64,000 nt of DNA from Telmatactis stephensoni (lineage: Eukaryota > Cnidaria > Anthozoa > Actiniaria > Isophelliidae). Every line of letters starts with the position of its first letter. Position 1 is the first letter of the stretch. Below are positions 60,070 to 64,000 of the stretch, piece by piece. The notes beneath the pieces were generated by a model that was not told the origin of the DNA, made no database searches, and saw nothing but the letters and a program-made list of their open reading frames with translations. Both the position numbers and the translations under genes were made by a program. The DNA lies in assembly GCA_029948255.1 (NCBI GenBank), contig JALIZF010001799.1, forward strand, positions 62,001 through 126,000, written 5' to 3'.

Positions 60070-62214
60070 TTGGATTGTTAGCTCCGTCGTGATGACTCGA
60101 TCTTGCAGTTTCTACGTACGAGCTCAAGACCTCCAGAATATTGACAAAAATGGAAGAGTGTCGAAGAGCCACTCAACTTGTAAGCCACGCAATAAATATT
60201 ATCCTTATTGAATGGAATAATAAGGGATAGTATAGATATAATTCAAATTGTCAGGTACGACCATCACGGGATTATGCTGAACGGGTTTCCTGTGATGGCA
60301 TTAGTCAGAGAGGGAACTGTACTTCCACAGGAAACCCAGAGGAACCCAAGGGACCCAGGTCACCCAAGAGAAGAGAGGAAAGTACACTTCAGCAAACATC
60401 GTTTGTTTGTTGTTTGTTTGCTGTTGTTTTTTAATAAATATCTTCCATGTAGATTCCCTTCACTATAGTAAATAGTCTCTATTATCTGCGGTCGTTCTGA
60501 GCACCGCGCGACTCGGAAGCGCAGATTATACACCCTGAGTTTCGCAGTGCGCATGGCGCTTGAGCACGCGCGCAAATCAACATATATGACAGGGATAAAA
60601 ACGCAATAAAAATTCGTGGTTTTGTTTCAAAATTGATATTTTTTTCCAAAGTCCTCTTCGTTGTCAGCGAATTTTGGCTCGCTCTATTTTTTACTGGCTG
60701 TCTCTAGTTTCCGTGGTTTTAAAATCTTTAAGCTAAAATTGGGCATTAACACTACAAAATCGCAGCATACTGCAATTGACAGTCTTGTAAACACTACGGC
60801 TACAAAATATAAATCCTTAAAAGTACTTGTAACTTTACACTTTCAATACTTCGCCTTCGTCTGATCATGTTTTAGAATTATTCCTGAAAGATGAAATATG
60901 GCTTCCAAAACTGACGATCATAAAACTTTTTGCCATGTAACGCCGTTGCGTATAGCAACGCCAGTACAAACGCAAGAGCAAAAGAACGGAAAGTTTCTTA
61001 TAACTTGCGTTGGCCTGCGCCTGCGTGGTCTTGCGTTGCTAGTGACAACCAGGCTTCAAAACGCAATTCATTTACAGGCCATTGTTGGCAAAGCGGTCAC
61101 TGTGCGGTCGCACAGAAGTGCCAATCAGCCAATCAGTGTCGTTCTAAAAAATAGTTACGTATACAATTCCACCATCGAAGTGCGCCTCGGCAGAGAGAGA
61201 TCTAGATTCCCAAAAACGGTACTTCTGACTCTGCTATTAATTTTCCCCTATAACGCGATTGTGGTTTGGCTGAGAACCGAGTATGACGTCATAAAATTGG
61301 CTATTGTTTAATAAATTGATTTATTCATTTATTTGCTCAATTCAATTATAAGGATATTTTGAAATAAAGTAAAGCAAAGACTAAAAGAAAAAGGTGAATG
61401 ATATCTACGTATTTCAGTTTAAACAGATCGAACATAAAAGTTCCTAGTTAAAAAATACACTGCCTATAGCTAAGAAATAGAACATAAACGATAAAATAAA
61501 ATAAAAAACATATAAAATTATATGAATATGCATATATCTAAATTAAATAATTCTAAATTGTTTTACACTAATCTAATAATTTATACATATTCATTCACCG
61601 TGATAATATTAATGAAAAACTATAAAACTATATCCTTATTCAAATTTGGCTTATCATGCAATATAAAATTTCTTAACCTTTTCACTAAAATCAGTTCTAA
61701 TCGTTACAGGCAGCTATAGGTCTACAATACGATTAAATAAGATAATACGATTTTAGGGTTTTGTTACTGAATATTATTCCATTTCAAAATGGCCTATCGA
61801 TCCATATTCCCGACACTTGATTACACAACTTTGCACTTAATTTTACCTATATGTTACGAGAATCTATCTGCAATGTCTATAAACTATAATGCTTCACATA
61901 GATTTGTAGCCTGCCTACAGGCTGGCTCCAGGGGAAGGGAGAAGGGGAGGGAAAGGGGAAAGGGGAAGGGGTACTGGGGAGGGGGGAAGAACTCTCCTTT
62001 CCTCTCCCTTCTCCCTAGTCCCCCTCTCCTTTTCCATTCCTTCTCCTTCCCCTTTCCCCCTCAATCCCCTGGAGAGCCTGTAGGCAGGCTACATAGATTT
62101 GATGTTCGTAGCATCGAATAGTCCATATGTAAAATAAGCATTTGTAGTGCAGCTTTTCAATGTTTGTCAATAGACGTTTGTTGCATGTTGTGCAAGCAGA
62201 GTTGTGGAGAACAT
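60070..62214. other. Intergenic gap GLB1L2-like / Roco gene
   Basis: The GLB1L2-like promoter should lie just above 60070; no TATA box was recognised. A stem GGGTTTCCTGTG / CACAGGAAACCC is at 60287-60340. A 137-codon plus-strand frame at 60898-61311 has no recognised domain and is rich in repeated TTGCGT/ACGCAA words. 61370-61780 is AT-rich and featureless. The 3' UTR of the Roco gene should lie near 62000-62214, beside the hairpin at 61907. Confidence 0.45.
61907..62092. repeat. AGCCTG hairpin with purine/pyrimidine stem
   Basis: GTAGCCTGCCTACAGGCT pairs with AGCCTGTAGGCAGGCTAC; between them GGGGAAGGGAGAAGG on one side faces CCTTCCCCTTTCCCCC on the other. Same family style as 18732-18898. 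Confidence 0.8.
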
Positions 62215-63989
62215 TTAACGTTCTACAATCTCATACTTCTGATTGTGTTCTTCGCATAGCCATAGCCATTCGTTGTACTTATCAACATACGTACAAACCA
62301 AAGGACCAAAGTCACGTCCTGTTGCTTTAATCTCAAGGAATCGAGACAGTTCACTGCGTTGAAGGCCGCGCGATGATTTCAGATCCTTCAGATCGTCGCT
62401 TGATGAGCCAACAGATGCCTTCAGATGAGGGTACTTGTCAAGATAATCGTCTAGAAGAGCCTCGAGTTTCTGACGGGCGCTTTCAGCTGCACTTGCTGCT
62501 GCTACACCAGCTTTACAATGAGGCTCAATAGCAGAAGCTATTTTGAAAGGTGCACCAAGAGCTGAGATGACACGCAAAACTTTACACACTCGACTGCCAT
62601 ATTTCTCGAATAAATCCTTAGGTTTGCCAACACGGAATCCAGGAGAGGCTAGAAAGTGCCATTCTCCAGGACATTCACAAAGGAGGTGGACGGCATATCC
62701 ATCTTTCAAGTACGAGTAAACAAAACGATCCAACAAAGAAAGACTCTCCAAGTTAATGGGCAAAACAGCAAAGAGTTTGGGACAGACCTGGTCTTCCAGG
62801 GTTTCGCCCACAATTCGTCCAGTTTGACCAACTAGTAACGGTACCACAAAAGAAGAACTCAGTTTTCCAGCCAAAATCTCATTCAAACTGCCAACCTCGT
62901 GTCCCTTGGGACAAAGTCTGACATCATAATCATCAAGTTTAAAGCTGGATGGATTGGTGACTTTCTTCAGCTCACATTCTGGACATAAAATGCGTTCTTT
63001 GTAAGTGATGCCTGGATAACGACGAGATTTCACATCTGTGACAATGGATCTAATACCTGGTAACATACTACAAGGTCTTGGTCCCCGTATGGTCACCTTC
63101 AAAGAGTTATTGTAGGGCATCATCTCTAGATGGATTCTATGGAGGGATGACGGTTCTTTTAGACCATCTGCGTCGCTCTCACTAGCATCACTCGTCTTCG
63201 GATATTCTTCGTAGTGATTATGAAATGGGCACACACACTGTTCCTGAGTGATGTACACCACGTTGAAGCGGTAGTAGAGAGGTTGCACGTTGCAAGGAAA
63301 GGACGACCGCTTGTTGTTGATGGCCACAATCAAATCTGCAAAGAATGAGGCAGGTACAAAGCTAAACAAGAACAAAAGACTCGTTTGGTTTTCATTCTGC
63401 TTTGGCAGTGGTGGCCACATTTCTCGATCTGGCCATCCCACAGGAAGTTTGCAGGGGAATAATTCTTCCATCTCCGAAATGGCAAAGCACAGACCCACAC
63501 TTCTAAACAGACAAATGAGTTTGGAACGGTTGTCCTCAGCCAAATGAGACCAAACTTCAGGTAGTTCTGAATGGCGTATTACCCCTTCGCAAATGGCGTC
63601 CACACTTGAACGATAAGAGATGAGTGTCCGAAGCTGGTCGGAGAGCCACTGAGGATCCAAAATGACGATGTCTTTCATTTCAGGTATGTCTTCATACCAG
63701 AGGAAATCGCCTTGAGAGTGAAAGAATCGCAGCATAGGTACAAATGATTGTTGATTGATTAATCCTACTTGATATGTAAGATCACGAACACGAGACAATG
63801 TGAACAGAGGTTTTTTCTTCAATTCTTCATCTTTTGAAAGCATTTTGGAAATAGTCTCGCGGAGCAACAACCACCTTTGAGGTATTTGTTCAGTTGATGC
63901 GTACTTCTTGAGGCCATCAACGGCTGAACTTACTTTGAGTTTCAGCTTCTGTATGTTCTTGTTGGTGATGCCACTTACTTCATAGTAAC
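62215..63989 (-). CDS. Roco-family protein, COR domain to C-terminus (partial)
   Basis: Last exon of a gene entering from beyond the right edge, 590 codons, no intron; an acceptor AG sits at 63990-63991. It starts just after the expected Roc GTPase: GITNKNIQKLKLKV resembles the end of Roc, then PQRWLLLRETI and SRVRDLTYQVGLI lead into the COR domain. DFLWYEDIPEMKDIVILDPQ, WLSDQLRTLI and GVIRHSELPEVW are COR hallmarks. Downstream, ILCPECELKK (about 62990) and CPKGHEVGSLNEI (about 62905) form a CxxC ... CxxGH putative zinc-binding pair, then a region of Ala/Glu helices. The C-terminus EHNQKYEIVER shows no kinase, so it is not LRRK. The closest named relatives I recall are MFHAS1-like Roco proteins; function is unknown. 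The N-terminal repeats (LRR or ankyrin) are outside the window. Confidence 0.85.
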
Positions 63990-64000
63990 CTAAAATATGT

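Noticed and set aside
60898..61311. 137-codon plus-strand open frame
   Set aside because: No recognised domain, no splice partner, and repeated TTGCGT/ACGCAA words suggest repeat DNA rather than a gene.

Overview
The window is nuclear DNA from an animal. All recognisable genes are split by GT-AG introns and encode metazoan proteins, and palindromic non-autonomous transposons (MITEs) are very dense. The protein set, moderate AT richness, short introns and repeat style suggest an anthozoan cnidarian (stony coral or sea anemone). That placement is inference. No tRNA, rRNA, CRISPR or prokaryotic element was found.

Layout, left to right. (1) 685-6357, minus: ETFB, the beta subunit of mitochondrial electron transfer flavoprotein, 8 exons. 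Its intron 4 holds a nested pair of transposons, the inner one carrying a broken RecQ-type helicase. (2) 6711-8940, plus: a DRC12/CCDC153-like coiled-coil axonemal protein, head to head with ETFB. (3) 9420-14488, minus: IFT46, 11 exons, tail to tail with DRC12, so two ciliary genes are adjacent. (4) 15177-23051, plus: a small secreted cysteine-rich VWC-like protein with an acidic tail, three exons in a repeat-rich 8 kb. (5) 23263-34533, minus: WDR44, a Rab11/VAP-binding WD40 protein, 22 exons seen, last blade not found. (6) 34873-46610, plus: a GRTP1-like TBC-domain Rab GAP, 11 exons, sharing a 339-bp divergent promoter with WDR44. Its introns hold a 28-bp satellite and several fold-back elements. 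(7) 48576-60069, minus: a GLB1L2-like GH35 beta-galactosidase, 18 exons. (8) 62215 to beyond the right edge, minus: the COR-containing 3' part of a Roco protein.

I rebuilt exon structures by hand from splice sites, reading frame and family conservation. Phases agree at every junction except two. One is a single-base insertion in the conserved GGTNF motif of the galactosidase. The other is a +1 frame break in WDR44, whose only GT-AG repair would be an implausible 16-nt intron. Both look like assembly indels or allelic lesions.

Functionally, ETFB is mitochondrial, DRC12 and IFT46 serve motile cilia, and WDR44 and GRTP1 both act on Rab GTPase traffic. The rest of the window is mainly repeats: a ~150-bp palindromic MITE family with nine clear copies, purine/pyrimidine hairpins with AGCCTG ends, a TTAA element, a 676-bp palindrome carrying E-box and CRE motifs in both arms, and a 679-bp perfect-looking palindrome.
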